NCBI GenBank assembly: GCA_023393475.1
Contig: JAEWLC010000110.1
Coordinates: 12,403 to 76,402 of the forward strand
Length of the DNA stretch: 64,000 nt
Direction of reading: 5' to 3'
Source: Pseudomonadota bacterium
GTDB lineage: Bacteria; Pseudomonadota; Alphaproteobacteria; Rhizobiales; Devosiaceae
The notes beneath the pieces are model-generated. The model saw only the letters and a program-made list of their open reading frames with translations. It did no database searches and was not told where the DNA came from. This document shows positions 8,672 to 17,544 of the stretch, piece by piece. The first letter of the stretch is position 1. The number at the start of each line of letters is the position of its first letter. Both the position numbers and the translations under genes were made by a program.

Positions 8672-9688
8672 CTACCCACGCGCCAGCCGCGTCCGGCTCT
8701 CGGGCAGCACGCGGTGCGGTGGCTGGGCGCCGTCGACGAAGGCGCGGATGTTGACAATGACCGTCTCGCCCATTTCGAGCCGCGCCTCGAGCGTCGCCGA
8801 GGCCATGTGGGCGGTCAGCACCACCTTGTGGTCGCGCGCCAGCTGCAGGAGGCGCGGATCGACTCCGTGGCCGTTCTCGAACACGTCGAGCGCCGCTCCG
8901 GCGAGGTGGCCGCTTTCGATTCCGGCGATCAGCGCCGCTTCGTCGACGAGCTCCGAACGCGAGACATTCACCACCCAGGCATCGCGGCGCATGCGGGCCA
9001 GCCGCTCGGCGTTGAGGATGTGGTGGGTGGCGCGGCTGAGCGGGGTATGGAGTGAAACGATGTCGACCGCGCCGACCATGTCGTCGAGCGAATCCCAGAA
9101 GGTGGCGCCGAGCGCCTCCTCGACCTGTGGCGGGCGACGGTTGCGGGAGAAATAGTGGATGGCGAGGCCGAAGCTCTTCGCCCGGGTGGCGACGGCGGTG
9201 CCGATGCGGCCCATGCCGACGATGCCGAGCGCCTTGCCGCGCAGCCGCCGGCCGAGCATCCAGGTCGGCGACCAGCCGGGCCACTCGCCGGTCGAGGGTA
9301 GCACCTCGGCCCCTTCGACGAGGCGCCGCGGCAGCGACAGCATCAGCATCACCGCCATGTCGGCGGTATCCTCGGTCAGGACCGACGGGGTGTTGGTGAC
9401 GGTGAGGCCGGCCGCGTAGGCGGCTTCGATGTCGATATTGTCGTAGCCGTTGCCGAACTGGGCGATCAGCTTGACCGACGGCGGCAGGCGGCCGATGAGG
9501 GCGGCATCGATCGGATCGTTGATCGACGTGACCAGCACGTCCTGGCCCTGGGCGCCCTCGATGATGGCGTCGGCGCTGAGCACGCCATCGACCGGCTTGC
9601 AGCTCATCTCGAACAGCGTCGCCATCCGCGCCTCGATCTGTTCGGGGAGGCGGCGGGTGACGAAAATACTGGGTCGGCCGAGCGTCAA
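8672..9688 (-). CDS. D-isomer-specific 2-hydroxyacid dehydrogenase (glyoxylate/hydroxypyruvate reductase-like)
   Basis: 338 residues. The NAD(P)-binding motif GIVGMGRIGTA lies near 155-165. Catalytic positions of the family are visible: Arg in VNVSRSELVDEAAL, Glu in AALDVFENG, and His in VVLTAHMASAT (usually TPHxGSAT, so the loop is slightly unusual). The substrate-side signature QFGNGYDNID is near residue 80. The start is a TTG at 9688 with AAAGG eight bases upstream. It should interconvert a 2-oxoacid and a D-2-hydroxyacid; glyoxylate or hydroxypyruvate is the best guess. It is probably monocistronic and converges on the sigma factor gene across a repeat. Confidence 0.88.
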   Translation of the reverse strand: MTLGRPSIFVTRRLPEQIEARMATLFEMSCKPVDGVLSADAIIEGAQGQDVLVTSINDPIDAALIGRLPPSVKLIAQFGNGYDNIDIEAAYAAGLTVTNTPSVLTEDTADMAVMLMLSLPRRLVEGAEVLPSTGEWPGWSPTWMLGRRLRGKALGIVGMGRIGTAVATRAKSFGLAIHYFSRNRRPPQVEEALGATFWDSLDDMVGAVDIVSLHTPLSRATHHILNAERLARMRRDAWVVNVSRSELVDEAALIAGIESGHLAGAALDVFENGHGVDPRLLQLARDHKVVLTAHMASATLEARLEMGETVIVNIRAFVDGAQPPHRVLPESRTRLARG

Positions 9689-9727
9689 ACGGGGTGCCTT
9701 TCAGCGACCATTAAGGTCTTTTGCCTA

Positions 9728-10351
9728 GTGATAGGAAAAAAGCACACCCCTGCAAAGTCCATGTTCGGCTCGGTCAGCTCCATGCTCCCTCAAAGGCGCG
9801 CCAAAGGGCGGATAATCGGCGCGATTCTCGGCGCCCTCCTCGTCTCGTCCCCCCTGCTCCCCACTCCAATCGCGGTCGCCGCCGAAGGGCCGAGCGGTCT
9901 GCCACTGCCGCGATTCGTCACCACGCGCTCGACCCCGATCAACGTGCGGGTGGGCCCGGGCACGAAATATGCCGTGGCCTGGGTCTACGTGAAGGCGGGA
10001 ACGCCGGTCGAGATCATCCAGGAATTCGACACCTGGCGGAAGATTCGCGATGCCGACGGCTCGGAAGGCTGGCTGCACCAGAACCTCCTGGTCGGCAAGC
10101 GCGCCGGCCTCGTCGCGCCGTGGAAACCGGCAGGCGAGCAGATCGCGCTGCTGCAGGCCGCCGACGAAAAGGCGGGCGTCCGCGCCTGGCTGACGCCGAG
10201 CTTTCGCGTCGACATCAAGGAATGCACCGGCGACTGGTGCAAGGTGGTGGCCACCTCGCATGCGGTGAGCGGCAACCCGCAGAGCTTTGACGGCTGGCTG
10301 CACCAGGACGAGCTCTGGGGCGTCTACAAGGGCGAAGAGTTCGACGACTGA
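9728..10351 (+). CDS. Exported SH3-domain protein
   Basis: About 207 residues from a GTG at 9728. ATGs at 9761 and 9782 are alternatives that would leave a more compact signal peptide. A hydrophobic export segment (IIGAILGALLVSS) precedes two bacterial SH3-like repeats: one containing NVRVGPGTKYAVAWVY and DTWRKIRDADGSEGWLH, the other the paired cysteines in KECTGDWCKV and another GWLH. This is the common alphaproteobacterial periplasmic SH3_4-type protein thought to bind the cell wall. It stands alone between divergent and convergent neighbours. Confidence 0.85.
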   Translation: MIGKKHTPAKSMFGSVSSMLPQRRAKGRIIGAILGALLVSSPLLPTPIAVAAEGPSGLPLPRFVTTRSTPINVRVGPGTKYAVAWVYVKAGTPVEIIQEFDTWRKIRDADGSEGWLHQNLLVGKRAGLVAPWKPAGEQIALLQAADEKAGVRAWLTPSFRVDIKECTGDWCKVVATSHAVSGNPQSFDGWLHQDELWGVYKGEEFDD

Positions 10352-10365
10352 GTTCCGGGTGGTCG

Positions 10366-10782
10366 CTATTGCGGCCACTTGCCGCTGTCGCGCTGCGCCT
10401 TTTCCTTCTCGAGCGCCTCGGCCGAGACGTCGTCATAGGTGAAGTCCTCGACTTCGGAGACGCGGCGAATCTCGACTTCCTCGCCTTCGTTCCACATCGG
10501 GATCTTCTTCACCCAGCCGATCGCTTCCTCGAGCGAATCGCATTTGAGGATCCAGAAGCCGCCGAGCAGTTCCTTGGCCTCGGTGAAGGGGCCGTCGCGG
10601 ACCTCGAGCTTGCCGTTCTGCATCCTGACCTTGGCGCCGCTCTTCGAGGGCTGCAGGCCTTCGCCGCCGAGCAACACGCCGGCCGCGATCATCTCTTCAT
10701 TGAGCTTGCCCATGGCCGCCAGCATCTCGGAGGACGGGGGCGGGGACGGTTCGGTCATCTTGACCATGATCATGTAGCGCAT
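10366..10782 (-). CDS. YCII/DGPF-domain protein
   Basis: 138 residues, starting MRYMIMVKM behind a GAGGAG ribosome site. It carries the DGPF motif (EVRDGPFTEAKELLGGFWI) and the longer C-terminal tail seen in this subgroup. It is the second DGPF protein in the window and lies about 2 kb from the ECF42 gene, on the opposite strand. Proteins of this type are frequent targets or partners of ECF42 sigma factors, so it may belong to the same regulon. No enzymatic residues can be assigned. Confidence 0.88.
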   Translation of the reverse strand: MRYMIMVKMTEPSPPPSSEMLAAMGKLNEEMIAAGVLLGGEGLQPSKSGAKVRMQNGKLEVRDGPFTEAKELLGGFWILKCDSLEEAIGWVKKIPMWNEGEEVEIRRVSEVEDFTYDDVSAEALEKEKAQRDSGKWPQ

Positions 10783-10872
10783 GGGCTCGGTCTCCTCGTT
10801 GGAGGCCGAGACTAGGCGGACATGGTGGGTATGTGAACCGGCGGGGCGATCAAACCTGGCGCGGCTGATCCC

Positions 10873-11073
10873 TCAGGCGACGGCGGCGAGTTCGAGGCCG
10901 TCCTGCAGGGCGATGAGGCGCTGTTCCATGCGGTCGGCGACGGCGCCTTCGTAGTGGCCGCTGCGGAAGCCCTTGATGATCTTGATGATTTCGGCACGAC
11001 GCGCTTCGTAGTGCTTGAACGGCTCGTCGTAAAAGCGCTCGACCTTGATGGCGGGCCAGATTTCGTCGGACAT
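10873..11073 (-). CDS. Small conserved-looking protein of unknown function
   Basis: 66 residues (MSDEIWPAIKVERFYDEPF and onward), with a GAGG ribosome site upstream of the ATG at 11073. It is rich in charged residues, has no export signal or transmembrane segment, and is predicted to be helical (RRAEIIKIIKGFRSGHYEG, then RMEQRLIALQDGLELAAV). The family is not recognised. It lies downstream of the two-component operon on the same strand with a gap of about 100 bases, so it may be co-transcribed. Confidence 0.6.
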   Translation of the reverse strand: MSDEIWPAIKVERFYDEPFKHYEARRAEIIKIIKGFRSGHYEGAVADRMEQRLIALQDGLELAAVA

Positions 11074-11174
11074 CGGACTAACCTCATCGGCTTCAGTAAG
11101 CGTGAGGCTAAGCCGCTGAAGTTAGATGCGATTGAGTGTTCGGTTAGAAGTTGGAGAGAAAGCGATGGCAGGCG

Positions 11175-11852
11175 CTATGGATCGGCGCGCAGCATGTAGC
11201 CGACACCGCGCACCGTCTGGATCAGCGAGGCCTGGTCCTCGATGTCGATCTTGGCGCGAACGTAGCGGACATAGACGTCCACGATCTTGGTGCCGGGGTC
11301 GTAGCCATATTCCCAGACGCTGTTGAGCAGCCGCTCGCGGCTCACCACCTTGCCGGCATTGGCCATCAGGTAGCGCAAGAGGTCGAACTCGCGCACCGTG
11401 AGGGTGATCGGCACCCCGTCGCGGGTGACGGCACGCGATTGCGGATCGAGGACGAGGGGGCCGAGCTTCAGCGTCGCGTCCTGTCCGGCCTCGCCGCGAC
11501 GGCGGCCGAGCGCGATCAGGCGGGCGAGCAATTCGTCGAAGGCGAAGGGCTTGGTCAGGTAGTCGTCGGCCCCGCCCTTCAGGCCCTCGATCTTGTCGGC
11601 GAGGCTGTCCTTGGCGGTGAGCATCAGGATCATGGCGCCGCGCCGCTCCTCGCGCAGCAGCCTGGCGATTTCGAGCCCGTCGACATAGGGCAGCATGCGG
11701 TCGAGGATGACGATGTCGAAATCGTCCTGGCGGGCACGCTCGAGGCCGTCGCGGCCATCGTGCTCGACGCTGACCTGGTAGCCCTCGGCGACGAGGCCGC
11801 GCTCGAGGAACGAAGCGATGCGGCGATCGTCCTCGACGACGAGCACTTTCAT
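11175..11852 (-). CDS. OmpR/PhoB-type response regulator
   Basis: 225 residues. The receiver domain at 1-115 has the acidic pair in VVEDDRR, phospho-acceptor Asp in IVILDRMLP (about 51) and the Lys in LTKPFAFDE. A winged-helix DNA-binding domain occupies about 130-222 (LTVREFDLLRYLMANAGKVV, then VDVYVRYVRAKID). The upstream kinase gene overlaps its start by four bases (ATGA), so the pair is translationally coupled. The signal sensed is unknown. Confidence 0.93.
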   Translation of the reverse strand: MKVLVVEDDRRIASFLERGLVAEGYQVSVEHDGRDGLERARQDDFDIVILDRMLPYVDGLEIARLLREERRGAMILMLTAKDSLADKIEGLKGGADDYLTKPFAFDELLARLIALGRRRGEAGQDATLKLGPLVLDPQSRAVTRDGVPITLTVREFDLLRYLMANAGKVVSRERLLNSVWEYGYDPGTKIVDVYVRYVRAKIDIEDQASLIQTVRGVGYMLRADP

Positions 11853-13282
11853 CGCCTTCCTCCCGCGACAGGCAGCCGGATCGTCAGCACGGCGCCGGTG
11901 CCATCGGGGCGGTTGTCGAGCGCGACGGTGCCGCCATGACGCTCGACAATGTCGCGGGCGATGGCAAGGCCGATGCCGAGCCCCTGGTTCATCAGGTCCC
12001 CTTCGCCCTTGCCGCGATAGAAGCGCTCGAACACGTGGGCCTTGTCCTCCTCGGCGATGCCATCGCCCTCGTCGGCAATGGCGACGCTGACACTGTCGCC
12101 GCTGCGCAGCGTCGACACGATGATGCGGCTGCCCGGCGGGGCGTGCTTGACCGCATTGTCGAGCCCGATCATCAGCGCCTGGCGCAGGCGGCGGAAGTCG
12201 GCATCGATGATGGCGCCATTGTCGTCGAATTCCGTCGTCACCGTAACCTCGCGCGGCTCGGCGAGGACCTGGCCTTCGCCGGCGGCGGCCGTGACCACTT
12301 CCTCGAGGTTCACCTCGGCCGGCAGGTGTTGCTGGCTTTCGGCGTCGGTGCGGGCAAAGGCGATGAGATCATCGAGCAGGTGCGACAGCTCGGCCGACTG
12401 GCCGCGGATGCGTTCGAGCGACTCGCGCAGGTCTTCGGTGCTGGCCTTGCCGCGCATCGCCACGTCGGCTTCGCCGCGCAGCACGGTGAGCGGGGTGCGC
12501 AACTCGTGGCTGACATCGGCGAGGAACTGGGTGCGCTTGACGTCGACGGCGCGGAGCCGCGCATTGGCCTCGGTCAGCTCCCCGGTGCGCGCCGCAATCT
12601 CGGCTTCGAGCCGGGCATCGGAGCGGCGGACGGCACGATAGAGCAGGAGGCCGAGGAGGCCGAGCACGGCCAGCGCCACGACCGCCAGCACGGCGGCGCT
12701 CGTCACCACCACCCGCTGCTCGCGCTCGACGCTGGCAAGTTCCGTCGCCACCTCGTTGCGCTCGTCGGCCAGCGCGCTGTCGATCAGCGGCTGCAGCTCG
12801 TTGGCGAGGCGGAAGCCGACGTCGCGGCGGTAGAGATCGGTGGCCTCGGTCACGTTGCCATCGCGCGCCGCCGCAAGGGCCCGGGCGGCCGAAGCATCGA
12901 TGGCATGGTAGAGCTCGATCATGCGGCGTACGTCCTCGAGCTCGACCATCTCGGCGGCGAGTTCCGGCGTGCCGCCGAGGGCGGCGAGTTCGTCGCGCGT
13001 AGCGCGGGTGAGGCGGGCGAAGGTGCGCTCCATGTCGATGCGGGCGGCCTGGACCGCCGGCATGCCGGAGCGGCCGAGCAGCAGGATGGAAGCGACTTCC
13101 TTGGCATAGGCATTGGCGCGACCATCGAGTTCGGCAATGACCTCGAAGCGCCGGTGCACGGCGTCGACGCGCTTGACGTAGTGGTCGGCGAGCGACAGGC
13201 CGTAGGCCATGACGCCGATCATGGCGGCAAGCGACAGGAGGCTTGCCAGCCCCAGTCCCACGATCCGCCCCCGCACCGTCAA
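11849..13282 (-). CDS. Membrane sensor histidine kinase, partner of the adjacent OmpR-type regulator
   Basis: 477 residues from a TTG at 13282, chosen because GAGGAG sits ten bases upstream; an unsupported longer frame reaches 13414. Transmembrane helices lie near 8-32 and 185-210 and enclose a periplasmic helical sensor of about 150 residues. The dimerisation/phosphoacceptor domain follows (FLADVSHELRTPLTVLRGEAD), then the ATPase domain with N box (IGLDNAVKHAPPGS), G1 (ADEGDGI) and F box (FERFYRG). It should phosphorylate the response regulator encoded immediately downstream. Nothing nearby indicates its signal or target genes. Confidence 0.92.
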   Translation of the reverse strand: MTVRGRIVGLGLASLLSLAAMIGVMAYGLSLADHYVKRVDAVHRRFEVIAELDGRANAYAKEVASILLLGRSGMPAVQAARIDMERTFARLTRATRDELAALGGTPELAAEMVELEDVRRMIELYHAIDASAARALAAARDGNVTEATDLYRRDVGFRLANELQPLIDSALADERNEVATELASVEREQRVVVTSAAVLAVVALAVLGLLGLLLYRAVRRSDARLEAEIAARTGELTEANARLRAVDVKRTQFLADVSHELRTPLTVLRGEADVAMRGKASTEDLRESLERIRGQSAELSHLLDDLIAFARTDAESQQHLPAEVNLEEVVTAAAGEGQVLAEPREVTVTTEFDDNGAIIDADFRRLRQALMIGLDNAVKHAPPGSRIIVSTLRSGDSVSVAIADEGDGIAEEDKAHVFERFYRGKGEGDLMNQGLGIGLAIARDIVERHGGTVALDNRPDGTGAVLTIRLPVAGGRR

Positions 13283-13484
13283 TATGGTCGCTCTCCTCTC
13301 GCGCGCGCCATCCTCTCTATGCGGGGGGTGGCGTGAGCGAAAGCCCCCGCCTGCAATGCGCGACATTGGAGCGGCGATGCCGGCGCGTTGCCGTGTCCAC
13401 AGAGGCAGGGCCAATGAGAAGCATAACCAGCTCTGGAGCCGGTCGGTGGCAATGTCCGCGCCTGATTACAAATGGGAGACTAGA

Positions 13485-14390
13485 ATGCGGAATGTTCTCG
13501 CCTCGGGCCTGTTGCTGGCCGCGCTGGGTGGAACGGCGATGGCGGCGGAGCCGGTGCAGGTCACCGGCGCGTTTCCGGAGAGCCTGACCTCCACCTCCGA
13601 CGGCACGCTGATCGTCGGCAGCATCGCCACCGGCCAGATCTACAAGGCCGCCCCGGGCGCGACGACCACGTCGGACTGGATCCCGGCCGTCACCGAAGGC
13701 CCGACCGGCGTGTTCGGCGTCTTTGCCGATGAGAAGAATGGCACGCTCTGGGCCTGCTACTCGGACATCGCGCTGTTCTCGGGCGCCGAATCCAAGCCGT
13801 CCGTGCTGCGCAGCTTCGATCTCGCCACCGGCGCGGAAAAATCGGCGGTCACGCTCGGCGACAAGACCTTCTGCAACGACATCGCCACCACGGCGGACGG
13901 CACGGCCTATGCGGCCGACACGGCCGGCGCGCAGGTGTTCAAGGTAGCGCCCGGCGCCACCACCGCGGAAGTGCTGGTCAAGGACGAGGCGCTGGCCAGC
14001 GTCGACGGCCTGAGCTTCGGCCCCGATGGCGCGCTCTACCTCAACGGCGTTTCGACCAACAAGCTGTTCCGCCTCGCGATGAATGCCGACGGTACTGCCG
14101 GCGCGCTCACCGAGCTGAAGCTCTCGGAAGAGATCAAGGGCCCCGATGGCATGCGCTTCGGCGAGGACGGCGTGCTCTACCTCGCCCAGAACGCCGCCTC
14201 CAAGGTGAGCGCCGTGACCTTCGACGGCGACAACGCCATCCTCAAGGACGCCGGCACCGGCGAGTGGGAATCGATGGTTGCGGTGACCAAGGTCGGCTCG
14301 ACCCTCTGGGCGCTCGACGCCAAGCTCGGCCGCATGGGCCAGGAAGGCGATCCGGGCCCGTTCTACGCCTACCCGATCGAGCTGAAGTAA
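13485..14390 (+). CDS. Periplasmic SMP-30/gluconolactonase-like beta-propeller protein
   Basis: 301 residues with a Sec signal peptide (MRNVLASGLLLAALGGTAMAAE). The mature part is built of repeated blade-like segments (TSTSDGTLIVGSIATGQIYK, FGPDGALYLNGVSTN, FGEDGVLYLAQNAASKV), typical of SMP-30-type six-bladed propellers. The start has GGAG upstream. Some such proteins are lactonases, but here the metal-ligand pattern cannot be confirmed by eye, so enzymatic activity is left open. It is divergent from the histidine kinase gene and closed by a strong terminator. Confidence 0.8.
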   Translation: MRNVLASGLLLAALGGTAMAAEPVQVTGAFPESLTSTSDGTLIVGSIATGQIYKAAPGATTTSDWIPAVTEGPTGVFGVFADEKNGTLWACYSDIALFSGAESKPSVLRSFDLATGAEKSAVTLGDKTFCNDIATTADGTAYAADTAGAQVFKVAPGATTAEVLVKDEALASVDGLSFGPDGALYLNGVSTNKLFRLAMNADGTAGALTELKLSEEIKGPDGMRFGEDGVLYLAQNAASKVSAVTFDGDNAILKDAGTGEWESMVAVTKVGSTLWALDAKLGRMGQEGDPGPFYAYPIELK

Positions 14391-14413
14391 GCGGCCGCAA
14401 GGTCAGAACTTTG

Positions 14414-14439
14414 AAGGCCCGGGAGCGATCCCGGGCCTT
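14414..14439. terminator. Rho-independent-type hairpin between convergent genes
   Basis: A perfect 11-bp stem (AAGGCCCGGGA at 14414-14424 with its complement at 14429-14439) closes a GCGA loop and is followed by TTT..CT on the plus strand. It terminates the beta-propeller gene and lies just past the stop of the convergent DUF6544-like gene. The same stem and loop recur in the opposite orientation at 15354-15377. Confidence 0.85.
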
Positions 14440-14441
14440 TC

Positions 14442-15275
14442 TCATTGCTCGAAGGAAACCAAGGTGATCTCGAGCTCGATATAGCGGAAGTCGCCGCCGG
14501 AGAGTTTCCAGTCCGCCGCGCCGATGGTCGGCAGTTCGAGCCCCGCCATTTCGCCCCAGGCCGAGATTGGGGTCTCCCAGGTCTCCATGCTGCGCGTTCC
14601 GGTGTTGAAGCGGGTGGCGCGGAAATTGGTGACCCGGCCAAGCTCGTCGATGAAGATCGTCGCCTCGGCACTGAGCCCGCGATCCTCGATCCGCACGCCG
14701 AAGGCATTGCCGTCGACCGGAAACAGGGTGACGTTGTCCCCGAGATAGGCGGCCGGGAACCACATCATCTCGTTGAGGTAGCGCATGAGCCCGGCGGCGC
14801 GCAGGTCCTCGCCCCGTTCATCGGCGACCGGCAGCAGCGACAGCATCTTCATGGCGATGCTGCCCTCGCCCTCGAGATATTCGTCGCGCCCGAGCACCAC
14901 GGGCAGCGACAGGCCCGGCATGCCGGCGCGCCAGACGAAGGCGGGCGGGTTGGTGGAATAGACCTCCTCGGCCTCAAGCGTCATCCAGCCAGCCGCCGCG
15001 CTCGAACGGATGCGGCCCTTCTGGGTCAGGCGGACGAGGCGCGGGATGGGTTTTCCCACGACGCCGGCGCGGGTGAAGTAGCGCTGCGCCGGCGGCGGCA
15101 GCGCGGCGATGCGTTCGGCGGTGACGACGGGACCGGCAGGCGGCTCTGCCGCGCCGCGCAGCCGGTCGATATCGGCACGGATGGCGCCCGACCAGATGAG
15201 GTAGGCGGCAGCGATCGCCAGGGCAGCGACCAGCAGAACGATGCCGAGAAGGCGAAGAAGAAGCACCACGTCCAT
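14442..15275 (-). CDS. DUF6544-like membrane-anchored protein of unknown function
   Basis: 277 residues from an ATG at 15275 with GGAGGG upstream. One N-terminal transmembrane helix (VVLLLRLLGIVLLVAALAIAAAYLIW) is followed by an extracytoplasmic domain with LPPPAQRYFTRAGVVGKP, TQKGRIR, a long beta-rich middle and RYLNEMMWFPAAYL. This combination matches the DUF6544/DUF6920-type proteins as I know them; no activity is known. It is monocistronic and flanked on both sides by the same terminator hairpin. Confidence 0.75.
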   Translation of the reverse strand: MDVVLLLRLLGIVLLVAALAIAAAYLIWSGAIRADIDRLRGAAEPPAGPVVTAERIAALPPPAQRYFTRAGVVGKPIPRLVRLTQKGRIRSSAAAGWMTLEAEEVYSTNPPAFVWRAGMPGLSLPVVLGRDEYLEGEGSIAMKMLSLLPVADERGEDLRAAGLMRYLNEMMWFPAAYLGDNVTLFPVDGNAFGVRIEDRGLSAEATIFIDELGRVTNFRATRFNTGTRSMETWETPISAWGEMAGLELPTIGAADWKLSGGDFRYIELEITLVSFEQ

Positions 15276-15353
15276 GAGCCCTCCATCTGCAATCCATCGC
15301 ATGGCAGCGTGCCTTCGGCGTTGATGTGCCTCAAGTCGCTACGCACATGAAAA

Positions 15354-15377
15354 AGGCCCGGGATCGCTCCCGGGCCT
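15354..15377 (-). terminator. Rho-independent terminator of pnp
   Basis: On the minus strand a 10-bp stem (AGGCCCGGGA, loop GCGA, TCCCGGGCCT) is followed by TTTTTCAT, about 26 bases after the pnp stop. The stem-loop is the mirror copy of the one at 14414-14439. Confidence 0.88.
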
Positions 15378-15402
15378 CGATAATTCGAACGGAGATCCAG
15401 CC

Positions 15403-17544
15403 TTACTCGGCGGCCGGGGTTTCTTCCTTGGCGCGTTCCTTGCCGGTCTCCTGGTCGACGACCTTCATCGACAGCTTGACCTTGCCGCGATCGTCGAAGC
15501 CCAGCAGCTTGACCCAGACCTTGTCGCCTTCCTTGACCACGTCGGTGGTCTTGGCAACGCGCTGGTCGGCCAGCTGGCTGATGTGGACGAGGCCGTCCTT
15601 GGCGCCGAAGAAGTTCACGAACGCGCCGAAATCGGCGGTCTTGACCACGGTGCCCTGGTAGATGGCGCCGACTTCGGCTTCATCGGTGATCGACTTGATC
15701 CACTTGATGGCCGCATCGATCGAGGCGCCGTCCGAGGACGAGACCTTCACCGAACCGTCGTCCTCGATGTTGATCTTGGCGCCGGTCTTCTCGACGATCT
15801 CGCGGATCACCTTGCCGCCGGTGCCGATCACTTCGCGGATCTTGTCGGTCGGGATCTGGATGGTCTCGATGCGCGGGGCGAACTCGCCCACGGTGGCACG
15901 CGAGGTGTCGAGCGCCTTGGCCATTTCGCCGAGGATGTGCTCGCGGCCGCCCTTGGCCTGACCGAGCGCGACCTTCATGATCTCCTCGGTGATGCCGGCG
16001 ATCTTGATGTCCATCTGCAGCGAGGTGACGCCGTCGGCGGTGCCCGCAACCTTGAAGTCCATGTCGCCGAGGTGATCTTCGTCACCCAGGATGTCCGACA
16101 GGACGGCGTAGCGGTCGCCTTCGAGGATCAGGCCCATGGCGATACCGGCCACCGGCTTCTTCAGCGGAACGCCCGCATCCATCAGCGCCAGCGAGGTGCC
16201 GCAGACGGTCGCCATCGAGGACGAGCCGTTCGACTCGGTGATCTCGGAGACGACGCGGATGGTGTAGGGGAATTCCTCGGCCTTCGGGCGCATCGGGTTG
16301 ATGGCGCGCCAGGCGAGCTTGCCGTGGCCGATTTCGCGACGGCCGGGCGAGCCCATGCGGCCAGCTTCACCGACCGAGTAGGGCGGGAAGTTGTAGTGCA
16401 GCATGAAGTTCACCTTGTTGGTGCCTTCGAGGCTGTCGACATACTGCTCGTCGTCGCCGGTGCCGAGGGTCGCGACCACGAGGGCCTGCGTCTCGCCGCG
16501 GGTGAAGATGGCCGAGCCGTGGGTGCGCGGGAGCACGCCGACTTCCGCGACGATCGGGCGGACGGTGACGAGGTCACGGCCGTCGATACGGGTCTTGGTG
16601 TCGAGGATGTTCCAGCGGACGATCTTGGCCTGCAGGTTGTGGACGACTTCGCCCAGGTCCTCGGCCGAGACGGTGCCGGCTTCGATCTGGGAAGCGAAGT
16701 GCTCCTTGACCTTGGCGTTGGCGGCATCGACTGCGGCGTAGCGCTGGGCCTTGTCGGTGATCTTGTAGGCAGCGCGCAGGTCGGCCTCGGCAACGGCGAG
16801 GACGTCCTTTTCGAGATCCGAGTAGTCCGGAGCGGTGAAGTCACGCGGCTCCTTGGCGGCCAGCTCGGCGAGCTTGATGATCGCGTCGATGACCTTCTGG
16901 CTGGCGGCGTGACCGAACATCACGGCGCCGAGCATGACTTCCTCGGAGAGCTCCTGGGCTTCCGATTCCACCATCAGCACGGCGTCCTGGGTGCCGGCCA
17001 TGACGAGGTCGAGCTTCGAATCCGCGCGCTTGTCGACGGCGAGGTTGAGGACGTATTCGCCATCAACGTAGCCGACGCGGGCAGCGCCGATCGGGCCCAT
17101 GAAGGGAACGCCCGAGATGGTCAGCGCGGCAGAGGCGGCGACCATGGCCAGCACGTCGGGGTTGTTCTCCATGTCATGCTGGAGAACGGTGACGACGACC
17201 TGGGTCTCGTTCTTGTAGCCATCGGGGAAGAGCGGGCGGATCGGACGGTCGATGAGGCGCGAGACCAGGGTCTCGTTCTCGGTCGGACGGCCTTCGCGCT
17301 TGAAGTAGCCGCCCGGGATCTTGCCGGCGGCGAAGTACTTTTCCTGGTAGTTGACGGTCAGCGGGAAGAAGTCCTGGCCCGGCTTCGGCTTCTTGGCCGA
17401 AACGACGGTGGCGAGGAGAACGGTCTCACCGAGGGTCGCGAGCACGGCGCCGTCGGCCTGGCGGGCGATCTTGCCGGTCTCGAGGGTGAGCGGCTGGCCG
17501 CCCCAGTTGAGTTCGACTTTGTGGTGGTCGAATTTGATGGGCAT
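15403..17544 (-). CDS. pnp: Polyribonucleotide nucleotidyltransferase (PNPase)
   Basis: 713 residues, the normal PNPase length. It has two RNase PH-like domains (about 10-230 and 300-540, with FFPLTVNYQEKYFAAGKIPGG and MGSPGRREIGHGKLAWRA), then a KH domain (IREVIGTGGKVIREIVEKTGA, about 560-610) and an S1 domain (GAIYQGTVVKTADFGAFVNF, about 620-690). It degrades RNA 3' to 5' using phosphate as part of the RNA degradosome. The start at 17544 has GAAAGG upstream. It follows rpsO with a 387-base gap, the conserved rpsO-pnp order, and is closed by a strong terminator. Confidence 0.98.
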   Translation of the reverse strand: MPIKFDHHKVELNWGGQPLTLETGKIARQADGAVLATLGETVLLATVVSAKKPKPGQDFFPLTVNYQEKYFAAGKIPGGYFKREGRPTENETLVSRLIDRPIRPLFPDGYKNETQVVVTVLQHDMENNPDVLAMVAASAALTISGVPFMGPIGAARVGYVDGEYVLNLAVDKRADSKLDLVMAGTQDAVLMVESEAQELSEEVMLGAVMFGHAASQKVIDAIIKLAELAAKEPRDFTAPDYSDLEKDVLAVAEADLRAAYKITDKAQRYAAVDAANAKVKEHFASQIEAGTVSAEDLGEVVHNLQAKIVRWNILDTKTRIDGRDLVTVRPIVAEVGVLPRTHGSAIFTRGETQALVVATLGTGDDEQYVDSLEGTNKVNFMLHYNFPPYSVGEAGRMGSPGRREIGHGKLAWRAINPMRPKAEEFPYTIRVVSEITESNGSSSMATVCGTSLALMDAGVPLKKPVAGIAMGLILEGDRYAVLSDILGDEDHLGDMDFKVAGTADGVTSLQMDIKIAGITEEIMKVALGQAKGGREHILGEMAKALDTSRATVGEFAPRIETIQIPTDKIREVIGTGGKVIREIVEKTGAKINIEDDGSVKVSSSDGASIDAAIKWIKSITDEAEVGAIYQGTVVKTADFGAFVNFFGAKDGLVHISQLADQRVAKTTDVVKEGDKVWVKLLGFDDRGKVKLSMKVVDQETGKERAKEETPAAE

